Source: Pleurotus djamor
Lineage: Eukaryota; Basidiomycota; Agaricomycetes; Agaricales; Pleurotaceae
Length of the DNA: 64,000 nt
NCBI GenBank assembly: GCA_029747585.1
Contig: JAPEVF010000098.1
Location: 1 to 64,000, forward strand
Direction of reading: 5' to 3'
Within the stretch, counting starts at the first letter, position 1. Each line of letters opens with the position of its first letter. The notes beneath the pieces were generated by a model, which saw only the letters and a list, made by a program, of their open reading frames with translations, searched no databases and was not told the origin of the DNA. Positions 10,902 to 22,387 of this stretch are shown here, piece by piece. Both the position numbers and the translations under genes were made by a program.

Positions 10902-12521
10902 ATGTCGTCTCTTTCGGTTGTCTCTCTGGTTTCAAGCACGGCTGCAATTCAAGTTTGCATACTCGTCTCGGGGTTTTTATTCGGCGTCGTTACACTTCAA
11001 GCTTTCCTTTACTACAAGAACTATCCAAATGACCCTTTGCACATTAAAATCTTCGTGAGTTGACCCGTTTTTATCACTCTTTTATGCTAACTCCGTGTCT
11101 GCACAGTCCGCGGTTGTTTGGTAAATCTGCACCCGCATCCGTATATCTCTGAAAGGGGGCTAAATAGCCCGTAGGATATTAGAGCTGGCCGGCATGATAG
11201 TCGCGAGCCATCTACTCTACGCAACGGCAATAGAACCGTATCGAGAAGTTCCTGCTTTGATGTTCATTGACCCTCCATATCAAGTCTTGGCGACTATCTT
11301 GCTCACAAATTGGTCTGGATGTGTGGTTCAAGTATGTCCCCGAATACTCTCGTCTAGCTCACAGCTTATTGGCCTTCTTCCAGTTTTACTTCATTGATCG
11401 TGTCCGACGCTTTACCAAGCTAATATGGCCCGCCATCATATGTGTCGCACTTGTACTCTGGACATTCGCTGGTGTTATCATACTGGTCGTGATAGGGAAG
11501 AANGGAGGTCTGTTGGAGTATACGTTGAACTGGAAGTGGGTGTCGACAAGTGGACTGGTTGTCGCCGCTGCCGTGGATATCTTTCTCGCCGCCATGCTCT
11601 GCTGGAACCTCGCTAGCCAACGCAAGTCGCTGTTCAAGCGGTTGGTACTCCCAAGTCCATCAGTTTCATTACCTAACCATTACCCCAGCTCAACAAATCT
11701 TATTGACAAGATTATATCCATGACTATCAGTGAGTGTCCAATACACCTTTTCGGTCTCGCAGCGGCTCTAACGTTGTAACTGTAGCTACCGGCCTCCTTA
11801 CATGGTACCATCCGTATTTCTTTCAGTGCGAGCAAAGTGTCTAACGTCCTAGTGAAGCATCGTTGCCGTTGCCACCGCAATACTGGTATGNAGTGGTTTC
11901 CCTAGGTTTCAGAATGGGACGGCTAACACGTTCATGNGTTACCTTCGTAGAACTTGGCCATGCCCTTTCACCGTTGCGTTCTATCGTTGTCATTTCGACA
12001 GGAAACACCACTAAACCAGGCACACAGTCATTTATATGGGTCTCTACATTTGTCTCGCCAGGAGTGAGCTCCATTTCCCTCCCGCTTTGACCTCCGTTCA
12101 CATTCATCTCTTAGTATACGCTAACTCGTATTTTGCGTCGTGAGCATTCGGACCGGTACTCTCGTGGGCTTGGATGCCATGCTCACCACACCGCGCTGTT
12201 TCCGTCTAGGCTGAATGCTCGACATAGCCTGAGGTCTGGTGTTGATGATCGCGCCATGGACTCGTTCCGACTTGCCTCGCACTCTGATCAGAGTGGCACT
12301 CATAACACCCCACCAGGTACGTGTTCTCCATCGATGATATATCGCTTTCCCATGTTGACTCTATCCTTCCAGGAACACACCAAGATAAAGCAACGTACCT
12401 TGGACGCTTTAAGATCGATCTCAACTCTACACCTGTCACGGAGGTGGCCGTGACAACGACAACTGAGGTTGAGGAGAGATTCCATGATGAAATTAAGTCA
12501 CGGCGGAATAACATGGTTTGA
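10902..12521 (+). CDS. DUF6534 multi-span membrane protein, copy 1
   Basis: Basidiomycete-specific family of about seven transmembrane segments; function not established. I place twelve exons: 10902-11054, 11107-11120, 11175-11331, 11384-11640, 11689-11729, 11786-11804, 11858-11885, 11913-11937, 12028-12063, 12115-12139, 12210-12316 and 12373-12521, giving 336 residues. Six exons are 41 nt or shorter. Hydrophobic stretches include VCILVSGFLFGVVTLQAFL and ICVALVLWTFAGVIILVVIG. The family signature near the end is LARIYANSYFASLNAR. The cytosolic tail is polar. Two ns (11503 and 11937) leave one codon each unknown, and the acceptor at 11857 is less typical. Exon sizes 14, 19, 28, 36 and 25 recur in the other two copies, which supports the model. 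Confidence 0.8.
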
Positions 12522-12612
12522 AGGAAAGAACGGCTAATCTGTCGATGTTTCGGCATTTTATAGCCCAAGAACAATTGTAAACTAGTTGTAGAGGGAATAC
12601 ATGGGTTCAACA

Positions 12613-14270
12613 TTAGAAGCTTCTCCACAACTCTTCCTCGGAGTCGTAGTCGACAGTTTTCCGACTTGCAATCAAATCTGCGACTTTCCCACCCTGTGCA
12701 GACCTCCTTTCAATCCTCAGGTCGATGATATAAGGCCTCCATGATTGGCTTGGATCAGTGGTGTCGATGATACAATTATCCGGAAAGAGATCATCTAGGA
12801 AGTCTAGGAGGGGTCCCGCGTTGAGGGTGAAACTTGGATTTGAGCGGAACCCGAATGCGACATCTTCTAGATGATAGAATTTATCCGTCGAGGTTACGGG
12901 AGGTAAAACCACCATAGACAGATTGAGATAGAGTGTTAGCGTTCGGAGATCGGGAACGAGAGGGCTTATTCCTAAAAGTGAATTGAGGCCGAGGTCGGAC
13001 GTGTTCTGGTCGGAGCCGTCGGGAACGTAGAGTCGTAGGTTTTGGAGGCGCGGCAAGGCTTTGCAGAGCAGGTATAGCTTTTCATTATTGAGGCGGAGTA
13101 TGTTTGGATGAACGATGGAGAGGTCGGTCAGGACACTCATGTTGTTCAAGACGTTCGTGAGGGAGGACCAAGGTATCAAGAAGGAGGCGCCAAACGTATG
13201 TGACATCATCGAGAGATCAATATGGAGAACCTCCAAACGGGGGCAGGACCGGAGAGCCTCGACGAACTGCCGTAGGCTGGAGAATGACTCTCTGTGAAAG
13301 TTCGTTTTGAGCTTGAATATCTTCAGTGGCGATGTGTTTTGAAACGATGTAAGCCACGTAGCAGCAACAAGGAAAGGCATAACAACATCTAACTCCTGGA
13401 GACTCCCGAACGATCCTGGGGCAAATTGCTGCGGAAGGTTAAAGACGGTCTCTGGTCGCACGCGTGGCCCACTGCACTGGAAAAGTTCGAGGCGAGATCG
13501 CCCGCTCAGCGCAGAGACCATCTTGCATGTGAGCCAAGCAGGAGGAGCCGCGAAGATTCTCAAATCTGGCAGATGGTTTATAGCCCATATCAGAGCGGTC
13601 TCGGAGGCGGATTCAAGCGAGGGTGCGTCTCGCTCAAGTGCCATATCCATAAGTGTGCCCTTCCAGCGCAGGCGTAGGACCTCGAGTCTAGGTGCTTGAC
13701 TTGGAAGGATATAGAAGAGTTCTTGTCCCAATGGCCGGGATATAGTCAGATGAAGAGCTTTCAAATTCTTGTGCGAGAGGCAACGAATGATCTTATGAGG
13801 AGCGTTGGCGTTGGCGGCAATATCGAGGCATCGAAGGCCAGGAAATATTTCGCTCGGTTCGATGGTTCTCATGACACCGAGGACCAAGGAGTAATATCCA
13901 TTGACAGGATCCCGATCGTGGATATCGAGATGTTGGACCATGGACCTATACCAGTCAAAGCGGCGCCGATTGATGGGCACCAATAACTTAGCCTTTGAAT
14001 GGAATGAGGGTGGCTCGATTGAAAGGGATCCGAGCTCACCTCAAAGTCTGGATCCCCAGTATTCTTTTTGACTTCGTCGGTAGCTTTTTGTGGGAGGAGA
14101 CGTAAAATGGCGTGGAATGGGATCCTTTTCCAAGCCAAGGAACTGGCAACGTCAGCCCATGCTTTACAGACAAGCGCGTGCGACGCGTTTTCTGACGCAG
14201 AGAAGTGGGCAAGTACCTGAAACAGGATTTCTGGGAGGAGGTGAGCATGAACGGGGCGGTCTCTACCCAT
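12613..14270 (-). CDS. F-box protein, divergent third copy
   Basis: Two exons, 14040-14270 and 12613-13986, joined in phase 0 across a 53-nt intron, give 534 residues. The N-terminal F-box is about residues 10-48, LLPEILFQVLAHFSASENA then LVCKAWADVASSLAWKRIPF. The intron position matches that of the tandem pair at 7.1-10.4 kb, and WYRSMVQHLDIHDRD aligns with the YASMVHALNIPK stretch that follows the same intron there, so it is a divergent paralogue. The rest is leucine-rich. It is tail-to-tail with the DUF6534 gene, 91 bp apart. Likely SCF adaptor, targets unknown. Confidence 0.72.
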
Positions 14271-15055
14271 GGCTTGGATGGGAGTCGTAGACGAGCCGTG
14301 CTCGTTTATATAGCCTTGGATGAGAACAAAGCAGTAACGACTTGGCAGGGGAACTTGGTGCACATTCACAAAACCATCCAAAAAGCTCACCACAAAGCAA
14401 AGCATCCTTGGTGTTGATCCGTCTGAAACTTGAACGGAAGGCTGAGATCTTGGGGGAACCCAGAAAAAGGCTGCTTTGGCGCGCTTGTCCAAGTATGATG
14501 TACGTCACTAGCTTGAAGGCGGAGGGCTCCGGGATAATCGAAGAAAGCACACTCTAGCCAAACTCTCGGCGAGGATTTTCCGAAAGTTAGAATTATACAC
14601 CGCCCCTAGCTCGATGATTCGGGTGGGCCACGGGAATCTCAGAAGTTGTCAATGTTCCGAGAACGGAGCCCATGAGGTCAGGCTGTAGCAGACAGTCGTA
14701 TCGTCGAGACCCAGGAATTATCTGGAACCGTACAAGATGAGTCAGTACACATCCAAGCAACATCCATCCAACCACGCAAAGAGGCATGAGCTCACCACGC
14801 TTTATGTATTTCTCTCTCAGTTGTTTCCTAATCAGCTAAATATGAATCCTTGCATCGAGTGAAAGGAAATTATGATTGTTTCGCAACTGAGTCGAAGACC
14901 TTCTGGGAGGGAAATGCAAGGGAAGTGGTCCGAAGCAAGGCGCTAAACACCAAAACGGGCGCTAGGAAGCATCGAGCGCTGGGATTTCCCACACCGTCAA
15001 TACTTACGCCACCAACACACCCGACGTTCCTCAAGACTCCTCAAGCTCGCCAGAC
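14271..15055. other. Intergenic upstream of eL14
   Basis: A 785-bp head-to-head spacer between an F-box gene and the eL14 gene. Pyrimidine-rich DNA precedes the eL14 start, as is common for ribosomal protein promoters. Open frames here read like non-coding sequence. Confidence 0.4.
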
Positions 15056-15731
15056 ATGACGGTGAGTGCCGATTTCGCGTTATATGGAGGGTTGAAGGCT
15101 ATGGTGGACCTATGGCTCAGTTTCAGAGTAGAGGATGGCTTGGATTTAGTGGATGCTGGATCGGTTGACCGGATGACGCTGACCTGTAACCCTCTTTTAT
15201 GCAGCAAGTATCAAATTTCGACCGTTTCGTCGAGGTCGGACGAGGTGTGTTGGATTCGTACTGGGATGAGGCGGCGAGGTACTGATTCCTGGATCAACTA
15301 GTCGTCCTCCTCAACTCTGGCCCTCATGCTGGCCAAATCGCTGTCATCGCTGAAATTATCGACCACACCCGGGTGCGTATCGCCAAGGCTCATCCTCATC
15401 CCACTTGAACTTACATCTCCTGGGGGTATAGGCATTGATCGATGGCCCTCTGACTGGTGTCCCCCGCCAATCTTTCCCCTACAAACATATGACCCTCACA
15501 CCCCTCAAGCTCAGCAAGCTACCACGCGCCGCTGGTACCGGTGTCATCAAAAAGCAACTGGAGAAGGAGGCTACCATCGCCGCTTGGGAAAAATCTTCAT
15601 GGGCGAAGAAGCGTGCTGCCGTTGCTGAACGGAGAAAACTCAACGATTTCGGCCGTTTCGAGATTATGTTGGCGAAGAAGGCTAGACGAGACGTTGTGCG
15701 CAAGAGCTTGGCCAAGGCTAAGAAGGCGTGA
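15056..15731 (+). CDS. RPL14: 60S ribosomal protein L14 (eL14)
   Basis: Structural protein of the large ribosomal subunit, 138 residues. Exons are 15056-15061 (only ATG ACG), 15205-15244, 15302-15372 and 15432-15731, all in phase. The KOW-like N-terminus reads FVEVGRVVLLNSGPHAGQ then IAVIAEIIDHTRALIDGPLT. The basic C-terminus contains SSWAKKRAAVAERRKLNDFG then RFEIMLAKKARRDVVRKSLA, which matches eL14 well. The six-nucleotide first exon is typical of intron placement right after the start codon in fungal ribosomal genes. Length agrees with the family (about 138 aa in yeast). Confidence 0.96.
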
Positions 15732-16102
15732 GGGCTTCTGACGACCGACCGCTGAGGGGGAGGATATGTATGGTCGGAGGTGATTTGGGGTACGGCGCCT
15801 TGGCTTCGAGTACGCATCCCATGCATAATCAAAATCCGCGACTTGTATGCCTATCCTATGTTTTTACGCCATGCCTATGCTTTCGCAACTCATCCATTTG
15901 CATTGTATGATCAGCTTGATTCATGAAGCAGTTGCTGTTGAGCTTGGTTTTGGATGAGGAACAACGTTGGACGCCAGCGGCTAGTGTGATTGGCTGCATC
16001 GCTCTGCGGTATAAAGTTACATGATGAGGAAAGACTGCTCTTGTTTCAAATTTCTTCGTTCGCCCTCTCCTTCCGCCCAGTTTTCAGGACCAGAGTGCTT
16101 CC
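15732..16102. other. Intergenic, convergent 3' ends
   Basis: A 371-bp spacer where the eL14 gene and the small protein gene to the right converge. It should contain both 3' UTRs. Nothing else is recognised. Confidence 0.35.
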
Positions 16103-16512
16103 TCATTCAGGGATACCGCCATATCGTCGGTCTTTTCCTGGCATGTCGTAGGGCTTCTCTTTATCAACGCTATCGTATGCGCCTTCTTTCGTTGATGCCT
16201 TCACCTGCGGCAAGAGGTCAGAATGTGATTTCGTACCGGAAGATGCGCATGTATGCGCTGATATCGACTCACCCCACCTTCCTGAGCCTTCGTTGGTGGT
16301 TTCACAGGGTTGTGAGGCTCGTGAGGCTTCTCCGCGTTGGTCGATGTGGGATCAACGCGATGAATCTTGCTGTCGCTTGGTGGGCTTATATCGACGTCCT
16401 TTTCGTACGACATGGTTGTGTGCTGCGTCCTGGTTGTCGACGAGACGTGAATGCGAGCTCGTTGCAGAGGCATGAGCGATTTTGGAACCGAACGATGAGC
16501 TCGAGATAGCAT
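16103..16512 (-). CDS. Small conserved-looking protein, putative mitochondrial
   Basis: A 113-residue protein in two exons (16273-16512 and 16103-16204) spliced in phase 0. I do not recognise the family. The N-terminus MLSRAHRSVPKSLMPLQRAR is rich in Arg and Ser and lacks acidic residues, like a mitochondrial presequence. The middle is polar (SDSKIHRVDPTSTNAEKPHE) and the end reads YDMPGKDRRYGGIPE. It shares a 148-bp promoter with the Sdh5 gene, which also encodes a mitochondrial protein. Internal ATGs exist (MPLQR, MSYEKDV), so a shorter form without the presequence is possible. The clean splice and coding composition support a real gene; function is unknown. Confidence 0.65.
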
Positions 16513-16660
16513 ATTCAACGAGAGTATGTTGTGGTTCTGGTTGAAGACGTGGTTGCCTTTGGTTGTCCAGTGTGGGACCAGCGATTTTGTGGGGGAACGA
16601 TGATGTCATTCGGCCGTGTTAAGCGCCTATTGCTTGAATTTTTACGTTTGCTCTTCGCCA
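16513..16660. promoter_or_regulatory. Bidirectional promoter, small mitochondrial protein / SDH5
   Basis: Only 148 bp separate the two divergent start codons, so both genes must share this control region. No clear TATA box. Confidence 0.6.
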
Positions 16661-17187
16661 ATGTTCAGCGTGACGTGCCGACGGGCCTTTCGCTTCTCCC
16701 CATCGCGGGGACTGTCGACGACGGCGAGGCGCTGCGGTGACCCATGGCCACTCCCACATACGCCAGAGCACCTCCAAAACACAACGACGCCAACCAACGT
16801 CCCACCACCAACGCCTCTACCCCGACACAATGAGTCCGTTGACACCCTTCGAGCTCGGCTGGTCTACCAGTCCAGGAAACGAGGAACCCTGGAGAGTGAC
16901 TTGCTACTGAGCACCTTTGCGCGGGACAATCTATCAGTCATGGATGCGGAGGAACTGAAAGTCTATGACAAGGTACGCCGGTTGAAGTTGCCCATGGTCA
17001 TCTTTGGGATGCTCACGTACTCGATATACAGTTCCTTGACGAACCAGACTGGGACATTTATTACTGGGCGACGGGGGAACGAACACCACCACCAAGATGG
17101 GCCACTTCTCCTCTCCTCGAAAAACTGAGAGTACACGCCCGGAACGAAGGGAAGGTTGTTCGCAGAATGCCTCCTCTATCGGAATAA
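16661..17187 (+). CDS. SDH5: Succinate dehydrogenase assembly factor 2 (Sdh5/SDHAF2)
   Basis: Mitochondrial matrix chaperone needed for covalent FAD insertion into the SDH flavoprotein. It has 155 residues in two exons, 16661-16972 and 17032-17187. The first ~25 residues are Arg/Ser-rich ([20 protein letters not shown]), a probable import signal. The conserved core is [20 protein letters not shown] then TFARDNL, followed by [14 protein letters not shown], both hallmarks of the family. Length fits fungal Sdh5. A 59-nt intron with GTACGC donor splits the core after VYDK. It ends tail-to-tail with the DUF6534 gene on the right. Confidence 0.95.
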
Positions 17188-17378
17188 TTATCATACATGT
17201 CTATGTCTGCTTTTGCGACGCTCGATATACAACGTATCGTCCAAATATTGGTACAATGGCAGGCGTAGGAGAGGCGGCTAGTTTGATGAGCCAGCATATG
17301 AAGACCGAGCAGTATGAATAGTATACGCTCGACTCCTCCGGACAGACTCGGAGCCTGCAATCGTCCCACCTGGGGTAG

Positions 17379-18973
17379 TCAACTGTGAATGTCACTGAGA
17401 GAACGTCGCACTGGCAAAGAGGACTCAGCACCAACCACAAATGTCAGATGTGCTGTATGCAGGTTGCTCGCGTCCGGTTTAGTGCCAGCAGATGCGAAGC
17501 GTAGATCGCTATGTTTTGGCAAATCCAGGGCATTGGTGGAAGACGCAGAAGATCGTAGACCCACACGGGAGTTCAACCTAACAAGAGGAAGCATCAATCT
17601 CGATGACGGTGCTAGGATCCTCCCACTTACGTTCCAAAGAACGAGTTTGTATATGCTGAGGGGAAGAACATGTGAGACCGCGACGGTGTGCTCAGGAAAT
17701 GCACTGATTCATTACCTCGGGCTTGACAAACGAAGATTGCAACCCAAGCCACTACAAACGACGATCAGGAACGGAGGTCAGGAAGCTCAGTGATTTTGCG
17801 CAAGCGTACAAGATTGGGTCATAGTGAGTAACTGGAGATCATTTTCAATGTGAGCTGAAAGAAAGAATCGAACGACTGACGCAGATCGCCAGGGCCATAC
17901 TGATGACACTAGTTTTCGAATTCGCTTTTCAGTAGATACCACCGCATCGATTGTGACCTGCTACCTATTTATAAGGCCTGTCCCTACCACCACTGCTTAG
18001 CGCGGGTTGAACACAGAAACGCCAGAACCACTCACTCAAGGTTTCGACGATCAATTGATCCAACATTTTAAGAGTCCTGAACATAGCGCCATCATTTGCC
18101 TGAAAATGCAACGTAGATACGTGACGCTCACCTTGGATTCTCGGACGAGTCGAAATAGTCTCTCTTCCGGTGGTAAAGATTGTGCACCAAGGTTCCGGCG
18201 ATCAGGACGTCGCCCACGGCACCGATAGTGGCACTAGTGATGACCAGCCACTTTCTCTTTTCGAGGAACTCGACTTCTGTATCCAGAGTACCCAGGACGG
18301 AGAGACTGATTAGACCCATGATGCGAAGCGTCGTCAAGCAAATGCATAGAGAGGCGATGAGCTTGTTATCGGTGAGCTTAATGACACGGCGGATGAAAAA
18401 GCCCTAGTATTAAGGTGTCAGAGAGCAAGAGTAAATGATGATGATGGCGGAGCGGGTGGGGGTAGACGTACTGAGACAAGGAAGGAGAGGATCCCGTCGA
18501 ACAAGGCAGCAACGGGGAGGCTAGCAGGGGCTTTGTGTTGAAGAAAGTCATCTTGCCCGTATTGAAGAATTGATAAAGTATAGAAGAAGTGTAAAATCGC
18601 AATAGCATGTCCGAGCTCCAGAGCCCTATCATCCAAGTAAGAATTGAGGATCGAACAAGAGAAAGTCGACCCTCTTGCTCACCAAATGCTGAATGCCTGG
18701 ACGAAGGTAAGCCTTGATCTCCGAAATGACTGAACCAATGGAAGACTTAACAAGAATTTTCAACGACCGGCGATCTTTGTGAAATTGGAGATAATAAGAA
18801 TATGCCTATGATAAAGACTTGTCAGCTTCCTCTGAGATGGGAAAGTACCGCCTGATTGGGGAAACGCACGAACACGAACATACCTGCAAAGTAGAAATAC
18901 CAAACAAAAAGGTAGAGAATGTGGTTCCAACCTCCATAATGGAGACGCTGGATAATAAATCAGCAGAACCCAT
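17379..18973 (-). CDS. DUF6534 multi-span membrane protein, copy 2
   Basis: A 317-residue membrane protein with about seven hydrophobic segments. Twelve exons were placed: 18884-18973, 18752-18805, 18683-18696, 18472-18625, 18132-18403, 18036-18076, 17965-17983, 17881-17908, 17810-17831, 17716-17751, 17631-17655 and 17379-17577. Every junction is in phase. Key stretches are GTTFSTFLFGISTLQ, ALELGHAIAILHFFYTLSIL and VAIFVCQARAYTNSFFGTL then NSR. It is a close paralogue of the gene at 25166-26700: exon sizes are identical in eight of twelve exons. Role unknown; DUF6534 proteins occur in large numbers in agaricomycetes. Confidence 0.82.
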
Positions 18974-19907
18974 TGAGACCAGCCAAAGGGAAGGGAAGAG
19001 AAAGAAAACTTGAAGGAGCTATAACACCGAGTAGTGGCCTTATAAGCCACCTTATATTCGGATTGACAGTCTTGGACGTATTGATGATCAGACGAGACAC
19101 ATATCAGTTACACTGGGCAAAGCGGATACTGGAGCCCATTTCAGTGATGGATTGTCTGGCTGTAAGCGTCAATCTCGCAGGAGGATCAAAGCCTATATGT
19201 TGACGTGCAGCTTCATCAAGATCCTTGCACCGTAGCGTATTGCTGCGTCCGAAACATGAGTGCGACGCCAGCTGTTTTCAAGGGCTTATCAACTGCGCCT
19301 CTCCTTGCTAGGTTCCCGCAACGGCAACCTCTAGCCAATGTAAATCTTAGGGCTCAGGAATATGACGGAGGCAGGCTACACGCACCGGTAGCAGAGCAGA
19401 TGGACAGCGGATGGCGAAGTTTGCTCTTAGAGCACATTGATCAGCCCACTGGCTGAAAGTATGTTGATCCTAAAGGAATCAACCTGAGATACTCTAAATT
19501 TAGCCAACTACAGCTATTTGAGTGTTCGAAGTCACATACCTCGATGCTCACATTTGCATGCTCAACCGCATCGTATGGGACCTATGGGAAAATGAACGGG
19601 AGCGGTGTTTCCGAAAGGCTAAGAGGTGTTACCCGGGGACTTCTCCTTCTCACGTAGGACACATGAGGGTCGTCTTCCAGCGCAGTATGACGAAGTCGCC
19701 CTATGGTCTCGGACTGGCACAGACCACGATGCAGGTGTATTTTTAGTCAACGACATGGCTTCCTCGACGAGAACCACAGCGACCCATATGCAAAGTACGA
19801 GGCTAGTCATACAAGGGAGAATCCACTGACGGTCTTTTCATGCGGTCGGCAGGGTATAAGTAGCGAGACTTTTTGGGGGGAGAAATATTAGTATCATATA
19901 CTTGACA
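18974..19907. other. Intergenic, nothing recognised
   Basis: A 934-bp head-to-head spacer between a DUF6534 gene and the aspartic protease. Short open frames on both strands look like noise. The protease promoter should lie at the right end, but I cannot name an element. Confidence 0.4.
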
Positions 19908-21527
19908 ATGTGGTCGAACGCACTTCTGTTATTGGCGATCACTGGTGTCGTCTCAGGAACCCAGTCCGAACGGGCTACCCCACAAACCATTCACTTGTCC
20001 TCTCGCGCAGGGCCCAGAGGGAAATCTCTGCGCGCACGACAACTCTCGCCAACCACTATCCCACTCGCCGACTTTTTCCTTGGCACAGATTTGCAGTGGG
20101 TACCCCTCTCCCCAAACCTGACTGGCGTACAGACTGAGACAATCCCATCAGATGGTTCGGAAACATAACAGGTGATGAGCTTCTCAATTCATAGTTGTGA
20201 CGGTTGGTTGATGATTGTGATGCTTCGAAAGTTGGAACACCGCCCCAGGTCGTATCGGTGAGTGCGTTCATCAAGGTGGTGATGAGACGCTTTATCAAGC
20301 CAAGTAGGTTGTCTTCGATACAGGGAGCGTGACCCTCGAGATGGCAAGCACTCTGTGCGGTGCGGCATGCAGCAACCAAGCCAAATTCAACCCTTCGCTC
20401 AGTAGCACTTTCGTGGACGGAGGCAGAACGAGTTCGATAACATTCGCTACGGGAGTCGGTGTAGATCCTGTAGTAGGCGCCAATTATCGCCTAACTTTGA
20501 GAACTGCAAGGGACACTGTTGCCATCGGTGGCTTGTCAGCTGGTGTCGTTGATTTATCCCTCATCACCGACCAAACTCCAAAGTTCGCGATTGACCCCTT
20601 CAGCGGCATCCTTGGTGGGTCTGAAAGAAGGACTTCGATGTTTCTTGGCTCAATAATGATGCTGCCTAGGCATGGGAGCAACCGCTCAGAACGTCTTCGG
20701 GGGATTGGTCAACCGAGGGTTACCATCACTTTTCAGCATGTTCCTGACTCCCAATGTTGAAGGCCATGCAGAGATGACATTCGGAGGGATCGATAATACT
20801 AAGTTCACAGGTGAGCGAGTTTCGTGGCCATGTAAGTTGGGGATGGATTGACTGACGTACCAAAGGCCCACTCACATTTGCGTCTCTGCCTGCGAATGCG
20901 GGGCGCACATGGCAGCTACGATCACCGAGAATCTCCGTCAACGGCAGGACGACAACAACACTCAATCAAGTCCGGACTATCATCTTTGATAGTGGAACCA
21001 GCAACATACTGTTCCCCACTGCAACAACGGAGGTGAATACCCACTATTGGCGATATGACAAGGTGGAAGGTCTCAACCTTTTATGCATAGGCAATGTACG
21101 GCCTGATTTCGCCCAACATCAAGCCAAACCCCGCTGAGCCTGGGGCGTACGGTATTCCGTGCAGCCAAATCTCGAGCCTGCCTGCCGTGATCGACATTGG
21201 TTTCACCGCACAAAATGGACAGCCGTTCAACTTGACAATCCCCAGTAGCGAGCTAAATGTCGGCCCATTCCCAGGAAACCCAACTCTATGCCAAACTTTG
21301 ATCAATGCATTTGAGTGAGTCAAGTGCTCGGATTTGACGACTCGGTGCCTGACGATTTACTCCACATTGCAGTGGGCTTGACCTGGTCGGTGGGTCAGTA
21401 TTGAAGCATTACTATAGCGTTTGGGATATTCAAAATAAGCGCATGGGCTTTGCACCCAACGGTAAGCCACGATGACATGACCTTCATTTATTGTGGCCTG
21501 GTTTTGACATTCCAAACAGGGTTTTAG
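19908..21527 (+). CDS. Secreted aspartic protease, peptidase family A1
   Basis: Pepsin-like endopeptidase of 389 residues. Nine exons: 19908-20095, 20152-20171, 20232-20257, 20308-20614, 20670-20810, 20866-21032, 21091-21314, 21373-21461 and 21520-21527 (the last codes only the end of G, then F and stop). A signal peptide is clear: MWSNALLLLAITGVVSG. The mature enzyme starts DLQWFGNITVGTPPQVV, followed by the two catalytic Asp motifs FDTGS (D82) and FDSGT (D269). C-terminal GLDLVGGSVLKHYYSVWDIQ matches the conserved end of A1 proteases. A propeptide (about 18-60) rich in basic residues probably needs removal. Substrate unknown; extracellular or vacuolar. Confidence 0.92.
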
Positions 21528-21563
21528 AACCGAGATAAAGCGTAGAATATTGAAGTATTAGCG

Positions 21564-22109
21564 TCATTCTTGATAAACAAAGTACTCCGTCCCATAGAGC
21601 GCTGCGCAGGCGGTCACACCGCCAGTGAGTATTAAGCCCACGGGGTGTCGGGGAGCGGTAAGGGTCTGGCGAGCGTTCGTCATAAGATATGCAAGACACC
21701 ACGCTGTAAAAAGAACCATTCAAGTGCACAAAGGCCTGGGTCGTCGATTACAGACTGACCTGTAGCTATTCCACTCCCATTTCGAACGTCCCCCGTCGAG
21801 AGCACATATGCAGCGCCTCCGTATATCGCTGAGAAACCAGCTCGGAAGATGAACGGCGGGATATTGACACCAGGCCTAGGAGGTATCAGTGCACTTACGC
21901 CAACTATCGTACATTTTCAGCTTCAAGAAGTGGAATAGAGAATCATGTCTCACATATTGAGCCCAAGGTAAGCATTGGAAATCTAGTCCACACTCGTTAG
22001 GATTTTCTATGAACAATATGAACAAAACAGCCTACTTTGACTGAGCATAAGGCCGTAACAGCGAGAAGAAATCTGTCTCAGATTTTTCGTTGTCGGCGAT
22101 AGTGGACAT
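21564..22109 (-). CDS. AIM19: Aim19-like mitochondrial membrane protein
   Basis: A 128-residue predicted membrane protein resembling yeast Altered Inheritance of Mitochondria 19. Four exons (22036-22109, 21954-21982, 21760-21903, 21564-21703) join in phase. The diagnostic part is GDVRNGSGIATAWCLAYLMT near residue 85, then RHPVGLILTGGVTACAALYG and EYF; the yeast protein has the same spacing of an NG-G-ATW element, a second helix and a terminal LYG. Upstream FRAGFSAIYGGAAYVLS forms another hydrophobic helix. The end lies 37 bp from the protease stop, tail-to-tail. The molecular role of Aim19 is unknown; mutants lose mitochondrial DNA more often. Confidence 0.8.
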
Positions 22110-22387
22110 GGAAGTTTCGGTGAAGGAGTGTGTGGGTCCGTGCGCGTCTCACGACCTCAATATTAGCTTATTGCCACGACGTCGACGAAGTCGGTCTAAT
22201 CCAATGTATGAGCTTACTTTCTTACAAGCGATTCCCAACCTAATGCAGCCGCAGAACGCCCCTGGTCATCGTCTGAAACGACGAACAAACCACCGAGCAA
22301 CCTCGTGATACTTTGAAGTTTGGGGCGGAATCTTCGGAGCCCGGTATCCCCAATTCATGCTGCAAGACTTAGCAGAAACTTGATTCT
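22110..22387. promoter_or_regulatory. Bidirectional promoter, AIM19 / TMEM135-like gene
   Basis: A 278-bp divergent spacer between two organelle membrane protein genes. No distinct element is visible. Confidence 0.5.

Noticed and set aside
17389..17793. 134-codon plus-strand open frame
   Set aside because: It lies antisense to the last exons of the DUF6534 copy, which have phased splice sites and a family signature.
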